From the NCBI RefSeq assembly GCF_012489685.1, contig NC_080043.1:41865127-41929126 (forward strand): a stretch of 64,000 nt of DNA. The letters are read 5' to 3'. Below are positions 22,879 through 35,386 of this stretch, piece after piece. Origin of the DNA: Lotus japonicus. Taxonomy: Eukaryota; Streptophyta; Magnoliopsida; Fabales; Fabaceae. The translations under genes and the position numbers were made by a program. Within the stretch, counting starts at the first letter, position 1. Each line of letters starts with the position of its first letter. The notes under the pieces were generated by a model. It ran no database searches. It was not told where the DNA came from and saw only the letters and a program-made list of their open reading frames with translations.

Positions 22879-24398
22879 ATGGATAGTAAAAAGGAAGGAG
22901 GATCTGTTCATAGGCCACCAATTTTGGATGGCACTAACTATGATTATTGGAAAGCTCGTATGGTAGCATTTTTGAAATCTATTGATAGCAAGACATGGAA
23001 ACCCATTGTCAAAGGGTGGAAACATCCTGTGAAAATGGACAAAGAAGGAGCGTCAACCACTGATTTGAGGCCTGAAGAAGAATGGACCAAAGAGGAAGAT
23101 GATGAAGCTTTAGCAAACTCAAAAGCACTGAATGCCATCTTCAATGGAGTAGACAAGAACATGTTCAGATTAATCAATACCTGCACTGTGGCTAAGGATG
23201 CCTGGGAAATCCTCAGAGTTGCTCATGAAGGTACCACAAGAGTAAGAGTGTCAAGACTTCAACTTCTCACCACTCAGTTTGAGAATCTGAAGATGAAGGA
23301 AGATTAAACTGTGTCAGAATTTCACATGAGGGTGCGCGACATGGCAAATGCATCATTTGCACTTGGAGAACAAATGTCTGAAGAAAAGCTTGTCAGAAAA
23401 ATTCTCAGATCCTTGCCCAAGAAATTCGATATGAAGGTGACAGCAGTTGAGGAAGCTCAGGATATTGGCAGCATAAAAGTGGATGAATTGATTTGTTCAT
23501 TACAGACCTTTGAGATTTATGTGAATGAAAGGTCAGACAAGAAGAGCAAAAGTATAGCCTTTTTCTCCAACACTGAAGATGATGATGCAAGTGAGAAAGA
23601 GTCTGATGAAAATCTGTCTGAAGCAATAGCTATGCTGGGGAGAAAGTTCAACAAAGTGATGAGGAGGTTTGAAAGAAGACCCAGACCAAATGTGTCAGAC
23701 AAGCGGTTCGACATGGTAAACATTCTGGTTTTGCACGCAGAAACAAGGAAGAAGACAAGCCCAACAAAAGCAAAGGTATCCAGTGTCATGAATGCAAAGG
23801 TTATGGGCATATCAAGGCAGAATGTGCAACTTATCTAAAGAAACTGGGAAAAGGAATGGTGGCAACTTGGTCGGATGATGATACAGAAGAAGAAGAGGAA
23901 CCTCAAGTCATGGGTCTTACTGTGAAGTGCAACTCTGGATCAGAATCAAGTGATGGTGAAATATCTGAGGAGGAACTTGCAGAAACTTACAAACTTCTAT
24001 TCAATAATTGGAAAGATGCTTGTGAAAAGGGAATGAAGTTGGAAGGAGTTATCAAGAATCTGGAAATTGAGAAGCAGAATTTGCTAATATTGAATGGCAA
24101 CCTTCAAGAAGAAGTCATTGTACTGAAGTCAAAAATTGAAGGTATGGTAAAATTTGTTCGCATGTTAAATAAAGGAACTGATGTGTTTGACTTAATTTTA
24201 AAAACAGGAAAGGTTGCAAGGGACATGACAGGATTAAGGTATACTGAAGATCCTACAACTGAAGAAAATAAGAAGATCAGTAACAAGTTCATTCCTACAG
24301 AGAAGAAAACTAAGTTCAAGATGTCCATCCGATTGTCCCAACATGTTGCTCAACAAGGGTACAGGAAAATTCCCTATTCATATCCTCCTACTTAGATA
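22879..24398 (+). pseudogene. gag: Copia B gag
   Basis: Starts MDSKKEGGSVHRPP at 22879 and shows DGTNYDYWKARMVAFLKS, the N-terminal gag motif, then the UBN2 core (AWEILRVAHEG, LTTQFENLKM). An in-frame TAA sits at 23305-23307. A frameshift near 23700 moves the frame so that the zinc knuckle CHECKGYGHIKAECATYLKK is read in frame 3. A coiled coil follows, and a TAG at 24393 precedes a second knuckle, CHHCGKHGHIRPYC, at the start of the next frame. Two knuckles in one polyprotein fit this lineage. Confidence 0.88.
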
Positions 24399-27300
24399 AT
24401 GAGAAACACAACCTGGAAGTGTCACCATTGTGGTAAGCATGGACATATAAGACCTTATTGCTACAGGCTGTATGGAACACCTCAACAATGGAGAACTACT
24501 CAGATGCACACCACTGGTAATTCAAAGAGAAGAGAGTGGAAACCCAAGAAAGTTGTAAGAGCTCTTGTTGCTTACACCTCCCTGAGAGCTTCCTCTAAGG
24601 AGGATTGTTATTTTGATAGTGGATGTTCCAGACACATGACTGGTGTGAAGATGTACCTTGATAACATCAAACCTCACTCAACCAGTTTTGTCACATTTGG
24701 TGATGGTGCTAAAGGAAGAATCAAGGGATCAGGGAAGATTGTCAGTAGTGGATCTCCCAATCTGAGTAATGTTCTGCTGGTAGAAGGCTTGACTGCTAAC
24801 CTGATTAGCATAAGTCAACTATGTGATTTGGAACTGAATGTTTCATTCAACAAAGCTGGCCGCACTCTGACTAATGAGAATGAGGAAGTTGTCATGACTG
24901 GAGTGAGATCCAAAAACAACTGCTACATGTGGTCTCCACACAACAAGGCTATGTCTTCAGTATGCTTAGTATCAAAGGAAAATGAAGCAAAATTGTGGCA
25001 TCAAAAATTAGGACATCTTAATCCCACAAGCATGAAGAAGGTTATATCTAAAGAAGCCATCAGAGGCATTCCCAGATTGAAGATAGCAGAAGACAAAGTT
25101 TGTGGAGAATGTCAAATTGGGAATCAGACTAAAATCCCTCACAAGAAACTGACTCAGATTGGTACATCAAGATCTTTGGAACTGCTACACATGGATTTGA
25201 TGGGATCAATGCACAAAGAAAGCTTTGGTGGTAAAAGGTATGTGTTTGTTTGTGTTGATGACTTTTCAAGATTCACTTGGGTGAGCTTCCTTGCAAAAAA
25301 GTCAGAAACGTTTGAAGTTTTCAGAGAACTAAGTCAGCAACTCCAAAGAGAGAAGGGCTGTGGAATTGTAAAGATCAGAAGTGACCATGGAAATGAATTT
25401 AAGAATGGAAGATTTTCAGAATATTGTGGAAATGAAGGAATCAAGCATGAATTTTCAGCTCCGATTACTCCGCAACAGAATGGTGTGGTTGAACGAAAAA
25501 ACAGAACACTGCAAGAATCTGCTAGAGTAATGCTTCATGCTAAGAAAGTTCCCTATCACTTCTGGGCTGAAGCCATAAACACTGCTTGCTATATTCACAA
25601 CGGGGTAACTATACGGTCAGGAACTGATTCTACTCTATATGAGCTATGGAAAGGGAAGAAACCTACTGTTAAATACTTTCATGTCTTTGGAAGTAGATGT
25701 TACATTTTAACTGATAGAGAACAGAGGAGGAAACTTGATCCCAAGAGTGATGAAGGAGTGTTTCTAGGTTACTCAACAAACAGCAAGGCCTACAGGGTGT
25801 TTAACTCTCGCACAAAAACTATGATGGAATCCATAAATGTGGTTGTGGATGACAGAGTAAGTAGTGTGAATGAAGTCAATGTGGATGGAGATGACAATGT
25901 GCCTCAGATAGTTGATGAGAGACCAAATGATTGTGACATCAGGTCGGACATAGAACCTGAAGAAGAAAAAGGACAGGAGTCATCTAAGGAGATTGTCCCC
26001 TCAATCAGAATTCAGAAGATACATCCCAAAGAAAACATTATTGGAAATTTGAATGAAGGAGTTATCACTAGATCTAGAGACAATATAGCAAATGCCTGTT
26101 TTATCACCAAGATTGAGCCAAAGAATATCAAGGAAGCCTTAACTGATGAGTACTGGATCAATGCCATGCGGGAAGAATTGAGTCAATTTAAACGAAATGA
26201 AGTATGGGATCTCGTACCCAGACCAGAAGGTGTAAACGTAATTGGTACCAAATGGATCTTCAGGAACAAGTCAGATGAGAATGGTACTGTGACAAGAACA
26301 AGGTCAGATTGGTTGCTCAAGGATATACTCAGATTGAAGGAATTGATTTTGATGAAACATTTGCTCATGTTGCTTGATTGGAATCTATCAGATTGCTGTT
26401 AGGACTAGCATGCATTCTGAAATTCAAGTTGTTCCAAATGGATGTGAAGAGTGCTTTCTTGAATGGATACCTGAATGAGGAAGTCTATGTTGAACAACCT
26501 AAGGAATTTGTTTATCCAACCTGTCCATAACATGTTTACAAGTTGAGAAAGGCTCTGTATGGATTAAAGCAAGCACGTAGGGCTTGGTATGAAAGGTTAA
26601 TAGAGTTTCTGATAAGTAAAGGGTACAACAAGGGAGGAATAGATAAAACTCTATTTGTGAAAAGTGATGGTGGAAAAGTCATGATAGCTCAGATATATGT
26701 AGATGACATTGTGTTTGGCGGGATGTCAGACCACATGGTGGAACATTTTGTCAGACATATGAAATCTGAGTTCGAGATGAGTCTCGTTGGTGAATTAAAC
26801 TACTTCCTGGGGTTGCATGTAAAACAGATGGAAGACTCCATGTTCATCTCTCAGAGCAAGTATGTCAAGGAACTAGTTAAGAAATTTGGTCTTGAAGGCT
26901 CAACTCATAAGAGAACTCCTGCAGCTACTCATATCAAACTAACTAAAGATGAAAGTGGAACTGATGTTGATCAAAGCCTATACAGAAGCATGATTGGAAG
27001 TCTCCTTTACCTCACTGCTAGCAGACCAGATATTGCCTTCTCTGTTGGTGCTTGTGCCAGATATCAAGCTGAACCTAAAGAAAGTCATCTGATTCAAGTC
27101 AAGAGGATTATAAAGTACATTAATGGAACTGCTGACTATGGAATTTTTTATGCTCACAACTCTAATTCAAATTTGATAGGCTACTGTGAAGCAGATTGGG
27201 CAGGAAATGCAGATGACAGAAAAAGTACTTCAGGAGGATGTTTCTTTCTTGGTAATAATCTCATATCTTGGTTCAGCAAAAAGCAGAATTGTGTCTCACT

Positions 27301-27646
27301 ATCTACTGCTGAAGCTGAATATATAGCTGCTGGAAGTGGGTGTACTCAACTACTATGGATGAAGCAGATGCTGAAGGAATATAATGTCGAGCAAGATGTC
27401 ATGACATTATACTGTGACAACCTGAGTGCCATCAACATTTCAAAAAATCCAATTCAACATGGCAGGACTAAACACATTGACATTCGTCACCACTTTATTA
27501 GAGATTTGGTTGAAGGAAAAATTATCACTCTTGAGCATGTGGAAACAAACTTGCAGTTAGCGGATATCTTCACAAAAGCGTTGGATGCGGCTAAGTTTGA
27601 GGAGTTGAGAGGAAAATTGGGGATTTGTGTAATAACTGACTTATAG
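24399..27646 (+). pseudogene. pol: Copia B pol
   Basis: 24399-26402 holds the second zinc knuckle, the protease (YFDSGCSRHMTG), the HHCC region (LWHQKLGHLNPTSMKKV), and the integrase core (VCVDDFSRFTW, RSDHGNEFKNG, TPQQNGVVERKNRTLQES), then the RT start (GTKWIFRNKSDENGT). A frameshift near 26305, a TGA near 26377 and a TAA near 26527 break the RT. The frame 26543-27646 has YGLKQARRAWYERL, the catalytic YVDDIVFGG, and RNase H (GYCEADWAGNADDRKS, LSTAEAEYIAAGSG), ending GKLGICVITDL. Domain order PR-INT-RT-RH is Copia. Confidence 0.92.
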
Positions 27647-27816
27647 CAGTTATTGACACATGTCAAGGGCAACGGCTATAATTTCCTCTATTTAACCGCC
27701 CTTGATGCAGTTGAGAAAGACACATAACTGATTTGTCTTGGTTTCCCAAACCTGAATCCTTCTCTCTCTTTGCTTTCTAACGGTTATTTTTGTAATTGCA
27801 TCACGTTTCTCTCAAT

Positions 27817-29853
27817 CATGACTCAAGATTCTGGAAAGAAGATCGTCACCAGTCCCAAACCTATCAAGAACTCGCATGGAGTCAAATTCCTTGGTTTGAA
27901 GTCTGCTACTTCTACTCCCTCTAGGGTTACTCGTTTCGCTGCGAAAATTGTTTCTCCAGAATCATTTGGACCTGCAAAGAGGACAAGGAGCATGAGGATC
28001 AAGCATGTGGTCAAGCGAAGTACAGGGAAAGCATCAAGTGTTCAGGATATCTCAGAGGTTCCATTCCTGACCCACCGGCTGATGATAATCAAGAAAGGGA
28101 TGTTGTCGATGCTGAAGCAGAGCAAGTTATCCACAATGTCCTGGAGACACTTGCTGATGTTGCAACTGCACCGGATGTCGTGTCAAATGTTGAATCACAG
28201 GTTGATCGTGATTCTGAACCAAACTCTGAAGCAAACCCTAGTGAATCTGATGCAGAGAAGGAAGATGATACTAATGTTGCTACTCAGGAATCTTCAAGTG
28301 AGAAGACTCCCTCTGTTGAAATGTCTCATGAGAAAACCCCGGAGCCCTTGTCAAGGAAGGGTAAGGAACCATTGTTGATTGCCTCTGAAGAAGAGGTCTC
28401 TGATGATGAAGAAGTGCCCACGAAGGCCTCTGCTGGAAAGAAGGCTACAATGTCTACAAGCAAGCATGTTGCAGGTCAGAAAGGAGAGAAGAAGAAGGGT
28501 TTTGGTTCTCAGTCTCTCAAATCTCCAACAGCATCTCAGATCTCAGTTCCTAAGAAGAAGACAAAGAAAGAAATGAAGAAGGAGAGGATAGCTGCCTCCA
28601 CTGGAAGAAAGAGGAAGCATGTTGCTACAACAGATTCTGAACCAGAAGTCGAGCCAGATGTCCCTGACATCTCCACTTCGGCCAAGAAACGGATCAAAGG
28701 AAAGAGAATTCCTTTGAATGTGCCAGAAGCACCCATTGATAATGTATCCTTCCACTTTGCCAGTTCTGCACAAAGTTGGAAGTTTGTTGTTTAGAGAAGG
28801 TTAGCCATAGAAATGGAACTTCATGAAGATGCCTTGGAACGCAAGGAAATTATGGATTTGTTGGTTAATCCAGGTTTGATGAAGACTGTCAATGACATTG
28901 GCAGATGCTTTACTCATCTGGTTAGGGAGTTCATTGTGAACATCCCTACTGACTGTGATGGTGAGAGCAGTTCTGAGTATATGAAGGTATATGTCAGAGG
29001 AAAGTGTGTAAATTTCTCTCTTGAAGTTGTGAATGAGTTTCTGGGAAGAAGACCAGTGGCTAGACTTGATGAAGAACCTGAATTGAATAGGGTTGCTAAG
29101 ACCCTGACTGGGAAGATGGTCAAGAAGTGGCCAAAGAAAGGATTGCTCCCCTCTGGGAAATTGACTACAAAGTATGTTGTTCTTTTCAAGATTAGATGGC
29201 CACCAATCATCTCTCTGGTGTAACCCCTCCCCTTGCAAGAATGCTCTATCTGATTGGTACTGGTGGTAAATTTGACTTTGGCAAGCTTGTTTTTTATCAG
29301 ACTTTGAAGCATGCAGGCTCTTATGCTGTGAGACTGTCTATCCTATTTCCAAGCCTTCTGTCTGAACTCATAGTCAAACAACATCCTCATGTTGTGAGAC
29401 CTGATGAAACTCAAGGTAACAAACCTATGCCTCTCAAGTTTGATTATCGCTTGTTTGTTGGGACACATGATCCAGACATTATGCTATCTGCTGCAAAGGG
29501 TCCTGCCAGTACCAGTGGTACTCAGGCAGGTGGTTCAAGCAAGGATGACATCTTGGCTGAATTGAGGGCAGTCTATAAATCCTTGGTTGCTACTATTCAG
29601 GCTTCCAAGATCAGGAAGAAGAGTGTGGACAAGCTCATCTAGAGATTCCTGCTGCTGCAGAGGAAGGGAACAGTGAAGACATTGCTGAGAATGTTGAGGA
29701 TGACTCAGTTGCTCATGAGGAAGAAGAGGCTCAGTATGAAACTGCAGGCGAAGAAGAGGATGCATCTGAACGGGATAATGAGGAGACTGATGCAGAAGAG
29801 GAGGAGGATGTCACTGGCTCCACCATTTCTAGCCCACGTAGCACCTCTCTTTA
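27817..29853 (+). pseudogene. extra (third) ORF of Copia B, decayed
   Basis: Starts MTQDSGKKIVTSPKP at 27817. The N-terminal third is basic; after a frameshift near 28040 the frame is acidic and S/E/P-rich with a KKKTKKEMKKER-like patch. A TAG at 28792-28794 is followed by a folded-looking region (ERKEIMDLLVNPGLMKTV, EYMKVYVRGKCVNFSLEVV), the putative plant transposon protein domain. A frameshift near 29200 leads to PLARMLYLIGTGGKFDF and a strongly acidic tail ending PRSTSL at 29853. Same position and general plan as the SIRE A extra ORF. Function unknown. Confidence 0.68.
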
Positions 29854-30196
29854 ATTTTTTTTGGATGTATTTGCTACAGCCTTGTGTGGCTCTTTATCTT
29901 CTACATTTGCTCTTGGCCTGTAATAAGTCTGATTGTGGATTTGTTCTCCTGGATTCTCTACTGGATGGTCTATAATAGTATGATGTTCTTCATGAGTCTT
30001 TGTCAAATTATCCTAATAAGGGGGAGAAATGGTATGATTGTGATGATTGTGCTTCTGCTATGCTGAAATCTGATAGTCTGTGTTGATAGTCTGTGTTACT
30101 ACATTTGGATGTTCATAGTTGATGATGATAGCTATGTTGTTGATAATTGGGCTTTGAAGAGGTTTTACGGTAGTGTAGTGTATTAGCTAAAATTTT

Positions 30197-30210
30197 CCAA
30201 AGGGGGAGAT
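30197..30210 (+). promoter_or_regulatory. polypurine tract of Copia B
   Basis: CCAAAGGGGGAGAT immediately before the 3' LTR at 30211. Confidence 0.88.
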
Positions 30211-32365
30211 TGTTGTTCCTTTTTGTGGTTGTCTGCATTTTAGCTAAGTATGTGTGTGCCAACTTGTCGGACCCGATGTCGTAACATCTTGCCTGCGACA
30301 TCTGTCCCGGAGTGTCTATTTTTAGTTGGTTATTTGGTATTCTGTAAAGCTTCGCTCTCAAGTTAGGTTTTGCTTGAAGCTTTTGTGCGCCGTCAAGGAA
30401 TATTCTGTGGTGTGTTTAAACCCGGTTCAAAGGGGTTTAAATTGAAGATAAATATGGAAGTTGGAATCTGCTTTATTGTTAATTGACCGAGGATCCTCTG
30501 CAAATTTGTTACTTGATTGGTTTTCTTTTAACAACTTCCTGATTTGTGTATGGACCGTGTGATCTTTCAAGCCCAATGAAGACAATGCCTGGAAGACTAT
30601 ATATGAAGACTCAAGACCTAGACTTGGCGGTGGAACATTTGATTGTATTAGGGTTTTCATCGAGTTCATACTATTTTGTACTCTTAGCAGCTTTATGTCA
30701 TTGTTGTAAGCTAAGAGTGAGTGTTCAGTGTGTGATCTTGAGATCTGTCTTTGTAACTCATACTTGAGTTCAATCACTGAGGCAGTGATTGCAAGAGAGT
30801 GAGTGGGAGAGCTCATACTTAGGGGGAGGCCTAAGTAATAGTCCACGGGTAGAGATAGGTAAGAAAAGGTAGTTGAACTGGGGCAGTTTGTGTGAGACCT
30901 TCTTGTACAATTTCTCTATAATAGTGGATTATCTCTCTTGGGTGAAAACCCTCCAGACGTAGGTGATATTGCACCGAACTGGGTTAACAACTTCCTGTGT
31001 TCTTTATGAAGGTGCGAAAAACACTAGAAAGGGGGGGTTTGAATAGAGTTTTTGAATAAAGGATATACTTTTAGAACTTTTTCCAAACTCAAAGATAAGA
31101 ACTAGGTGCTAAGGAATAAGAAGTGAAGCACGCAAGTATTTTATCCTGGTTCACTTGAGATAAAAGCTCAAGCTAATCCAGTCCACCCGTGAAGGTGATT
31201 TCTTCCTTCTTCTGATGAAGGCAATTCACTAAAATCAATGAGTGTTACAACTGCACTTTGCTACCTGCTAAGTGACTAACAATACACTGATTTTCTCACT
31301 AGTATCCTCTTAAGAAGCTGATCTACCGATCCTCTTAAGACTAGCTAAACACTGAATCAACCTTGATTCAGTCCTCTCAAGATCCGACCAACCTTGGTCT
31401 CTTAAGGAACTTTACAATGTAATGTAAAAGGTTTTGGGTTTACAAGAAGTGCTTGTAAAAAAGCTAATAGTAAACTCAGATGTTTAAGAACAGTGAAGAA
31501 ATAATGCTAAGAGATTGGTTCGTATAAGTTGAATGATTTCAGCAAAGTTTCTCAGCTTCTTTCTTCTATCTTCAGCCTATAAATACTCCAAGGCATATGA
31601 TGTAGCCGTTGCTAGGGTTTTGTCCGTTGGAGTGGCAATCTTGTAATATCAGACTGCTAGGCTGCACGAGGTCGGTGGCGGACAGACTGAGGCTTGTACG
31701 ATTTTGTACTATGACAGCGGCCTGTCCTTTCACCAGCTGACTTGAGATCTGGAGTGCTTCAGATGAACGTTGGTGAAGTTTCCGATCATAGTCAGACGGA
31801 AGCTTGGATCCTCTGACCTTGCAACTTCTGCTTCTGAACAAGTTCCTCAGAACTTCTGAACGTCAGGGCTAGAATAGCTTTGGTCTTCAGATACCAACTT
31901 CTTTCAGGTCTTCAGAACTTGAGTCTTCTACTTCTGGACCGTTCCGCTGGAACATTTGGTCTTCAGAACTTCTGACTCCGGTTCTTCAGTACCTCTTGAG
32001 AGCTTCCATTTTCAGAACTTCTGAAGGATTTGCCACTGTTCTGAACGAACATGATAATCTTTATAGCTCTCTTTTTAGTATCCCTTAGTTCTTCTTCTTC
32101 TGAATGAATAGGCTTGGTTCAGATTCAGAACCTGTTTGTCACAACTAAAAGAGACAAACGTTAGGGTACCACAATTGTTCATCATCACAAACCTTAATTG
32201 TAATCATCAAAATATAGAGATGCAACCACTGATCAAACCTTGATCTTACACTTTATTGTGTTTCAGTTGTTATTTTGCTGTAGAATTTGCTGTGTTGTTC
32301 ATAGTGTTGTACAAGATGTCTTAGACATCTGGTCGAACATTCCAGTTACACTTGCCAGAATTTCA
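30211..32365 (+). repeat. 3' LTR of Copia B, split by a solo LTR
   Basis: 30211-31006 (796 bp) plus 32256-32365 (110 bp) equals the 906 bp of the 5' LTR. The gap is a solo LTR of another family with its duplicated target. Confidence 0.93.
31007..32250 (-). mobile_element. solo LTR of the SIRE A family
   Basis: 1244 bp, starting TGAAGGTGCGAAAAACACTAG and ending AACCTTGATCTTACA on the plus strand, like the LTR 18061-19297 (1237 bp), with clear similarity along the ends and body. Flanked by CTTTA at 31002-31006 and CTTTA at 32251-32255, a perfect 5-bp target duplication. The uninterrupted sequence is visible in the 5' LTR near 22697. A solo LTR forms when the two LTRs of a full element recombine. 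Confidence 0.94.
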
Positions 32366-34010
32366 GGAAGTAAAAAATCAATCATAATCAGCTCCTTAGT
32401 AAGGTTCCAAGGCCTATTATTAGCCCCGCTAGCCCATCCTACTGCGAGAGTAAAGTCACTCTCAATGCCAAGGTCCCGACATATTATTTGCGATGGAAGT
32501 AATTTTGACGGATTTGAGCCTCTAAGCCATGAAGCATCAAAGCTTCTAATCCTCTCGGTTTCAAACCCAGTTGTTTACCAAGTAGCCAATTTCTCTGAGC
32601 CCGAGTTGTCACTCCATCTTCCCCCTGCACATGCTCCAAAAAATCAACTGGAAGAGGTGTAGGTTTATTCTTACTTCCCTTAGGTCGCCCCCGCTGAGAG
32701 CTCTTCTTGGAGGAATTTGTGTTTGGTGAGTTCTTCACTACCGGAGTCACAGGACCAGCAGAAGCCTCAGGTTCAGGTGGGCATGTGAGAGGAAAGCACT
32801 GTGGAGAAGGCGACTGTGGAGAAGAAACAAGACGCACAGTAGCAGAAGGGATTGCACGTTGTCTTACTATTTGGTGTGGAGACGTGCGTACAAAAATGTC
32901 TGTTATTCCACGTTGCTCAGAAGTTGGCGAAGGAGCAAAAGTTGTTGTGAAACCAAAAAACCCGTTTTGTTGTTTTGATAGGGAAGGCAAACACACCTCA
33001 ACCCCATTAGTTTGAGATAAATTTCGTGGGTCCCAATGCTGTGGATTAGAAGGCCAACAAATAATTGATTTCTGAATTAAATCTTGAGCATCAAAGGAAT
33101 AACCTGTAACTGAATATCATTTGCCTTGATTTTGAATTTTTTTTATCTAAGATATGATTGCCATTAAACAAGATATCTTCTACTTTTAAATTATTCCTCC
33201 ACTCCTTGATCTCCTCTAACATATAACCAGAATCAATGAGCACCTGTAACTGCTCCTTCTGCTCCTCTCCTGAATTGATGGCTGCCACGTTTGAATTTGA
33301 ATTTTTTTTCTCAACCTGCTCACCCATACCCGACGGCCTAGGCATCTCCGTAACCACCGCCGGCTCCTCCTTCTACGCTGGAAAATTTTCCCCCTCCATC
33401 AGCACTACTCTAGCCGCAGGCAACACGCTATCTATCGCTGAAGCAGCACAGACCTGCAAGCCTTCTGTCACACCATCCCTATATGCCTCATCTTCCTCAT
33501 CTGATTCAACGTCCATGGCAGACTCGTATTCTTTGTCATGATGAATTGGCGTATCAAACAAACCCGCATCACCCTCTCCACCCTCATCCCCCATGCTTCC
33601 GTCATCGCAGCTCTCATCATTGTCTGAATTATAGATTTTGACCGGCGTCGACGGCATGACCTCTACTGTCCCATAGTCATATGCTACATGGTCCTTCTCA
33701 ACCAGAACAATGCATGTCGTTAAGGCAACATCCACCAACATAGTAAAACATTGTAGAATTGGATGGTGCATACGAACCAAGATGCGCACAAAGTCCGCTC
33801 TATGTCTCGACAAGGTTGCGGAATCAGACAACACATAAGCCCCTAGCCTATTTCCAATAGAGGTGAAGAAAGATTCATTCCACAAATCCAACGGAACCTG
33901 TCATAGACGAATCCAGACAAGTTATATAACCTTGCTCACCACTCTTAGAATATTCTTGGGAATCATTCGTCACCATTCTTGGAGAGGAAGAAAAGCCCAT
34001 CTAGAATAAC
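32366..34010 (-). pseudogene. LINE A: ORF1 and joined RNase H remnant
   Basis: Minus-strand L1-type LINE. From about 33960 leftward: a DUF4283-like segment (PLDLWNESFFTSIGNRLGAY, DFVRILVRM), then a long acidic linker, a serine/proline-rich stretch and a basic RGRPKGSKNK motif with the ORF1 end at about 32484. Directly after it, at 32470-32371, comes DLGIESDFTLAVGWASG and NNRPWNLTKELIMIDFLL, the start of a LINE RNase H domain, which continues at 21905. Endonuclease and reverse transcriptase are missing, so a large internal deletion joins ORF1 to the end of ORF2. Several stops are present. Confidence 0.72.
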
Positions 34011-34430
34011 CTAATTTATTTTTGGTATTTATTATTTATTTTCGTATTTATTAAATGATAATTATTCAAAATTAGGTATTTTTTATTATGATAACTATTA
34101 TTATTATAATTTTGAGCACTGTTTTTTTACACTTTATGTTATATAAGTTATATTAAATTAATCTTATTAAATGTAGGACAAAATTAGGTGTTCATAGAGA
34201 GGAACGATAAATCATTTGAGAAAGGAGACTGTTACCCTGCTTTTCTCTTCTTCTTTTATGGGTACTCAATCTGTTCTTGTAATTATTTGGCACTCCTTGT
34301 GCTTCTTCTTTATATATATAAATTGGCTTATGAACAAAGCATGGATTCAAATTATGCTATGGATCTTCTGGATTCATGGCTAGAGTATCATATTATGTTT
34401 CTTATAGACTCATAGTTTATATTATGCTTA
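34011..34430. other. AT-rich stretch without recognised content
   Basis: Very AT-rich up to about 34170, then a weak frame (34188-34415, plus) with no recognised motif. I see no element ends here other than the possible leader of the LTR that follows. Confidence 0.5.
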
Positions 34431-34435
34431 TTAAT

Positions 34436-34600
34436 CTTCAGGATTCATAAAAAAAATTGTCTTCCAGATCTTATAATGAATCTTCACGATTCACCAAAAA
34501 AAATGTCTTCCAAATCTTATAATGAATCTTCAGGATTCACCGAAAAAAATGTTTTCCAGATCTTCTAATGAATTTTCAGGATTTATAAAAAAAGTACACT
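34436..34600 (-). repeat. 46-bp tandem repeats
   Basis: Three and a half copies of a unit of about 46 bp containing GATTCACCAAAAAAAATGTC and TTCCAGATCTTATAATGAA, most copies with only a few differences. They lie in what would be the leader of the minus-strand LTR element starting at 34966. Confidence 0.75.
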
Positions 34601-34738
34601 ATGAGTTCTTCTGGACTGGTAGCGTTCATAAAAAAAAACTTCGAGAAGATGAGTAGAAGAAATAAAATATTACTTTGATTCTTGATGAGAATGGCTTGAT
34701 TCTTGAGGAGATTGATGAGCGGCTTCGTGCTGATAACG

Positions 34739-34966
34739 TGTTGAAAAATTAGTAAAGAGGGAGAGAGAGGGGGGGGGGGAAGAAAGGAGCAAGTGTGAGA
34801 CAAGTTGTTATGTGGAATGAGGTGTGGCTGCTTGATGCAACCTCATTTATTTATAGCACTAGAACTAGGTCAATTCAAGGGGAGGATACATATGGGCCAA
34901 ACCCACAAACTTTCTAGTGTAGCCCATATACCCAAATACATAAGGTCATCCAAACTATTCATAACA
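34739..34966 (-). repeat. probable 5' LTR of a small Copia (Retrofit-like) element
   Basis: On the minus strand: TGTTATGAATAG at 34966, a CTATAAATAAATGAGG box near 34855, and the end TTTTTCAACA at 34739. Just inside is CGTTATCAGCACGAAG, a leader form common in small plant Copia elements. A short frame starting MNATSPEELIVYF follows, then the 46-bp repeats. No partner LTR and no pol are seen, so it is a fragment. Lineage is inferred. Confidence 0.5.
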
Positions 34967-35386
34967 AGTTACTAATATTTCAAGGGATTTATCATTTTTG
35001 GCAGATATGAAACTAATTTCTGGAGGTTTAAAACCGCCAAAAGTAGCTTTATAATGGTAATGCATAATATGACATTTAACGGCAATAGTAATTGCCGGAA
35101 ATTATGGCCGCTAACATATGACGGCTTTACTGGCTGTTCTTGACGTCTTTACCGGCGTCTTGTATTATCACATATTATCTTTTTCTCTCTTCTTTTCTTT
35201 TCTCTTACCTCCAAATTTTATTCACTCAGAATGAGGTGTGAATTTATGTTTTTTTTTAATTTGACTTTACTATGTTATTATGTCTATGTAGACATACGTG
35301 CAAATGCAAGAGAAATTCAGAATCAAATTTAGAGATGGGAAGTGGGAACTGAACCACTTGGTAGACTAACGCAACATAAAATATTT
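34967..35386. other. unassigned stretch
   Basis: Contains scattered GCCGTTAAATG/ACGGC-like motifs (35040-35160) that resemble terminal parts of DNA transposons, but I could not find paired ends. No gene seen. Confidence 0.4.

Larger units (their letters stand above)
21906..32365 (+). mobile_element. SIRE/Maximus-type Copia element ('Copia B')
   Basis: Plus-strand element with a 5' LTR 21906-22811, a primer site at 22814, gag-pol 22879-27646, an extra ORF 27817-29853, a polypurine tract and a 3' LTR 30211-32365. The 3' LTR contains a 1244-bp solo LTR with target duplication; without it both LTRs are exactly 906 bp. The flanks are AGAAG (21901-21905) and GGAAG (32366-32370), a target duplication with one mismatch. 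It is inserted in the RNase H part of LINE A. By eye the LTRs differ at about twenty positions. Coding is broken in at least six places. Confidence 0.92.

Noticed and set aside
21906..32365. The idea that Copia B was already defective when it inserted and was moved in trans
   Set aside because: Its LTRs differ at about 2-3 percent by eye, enough time for the seen stops and frameshifts to have arisen after insertion.
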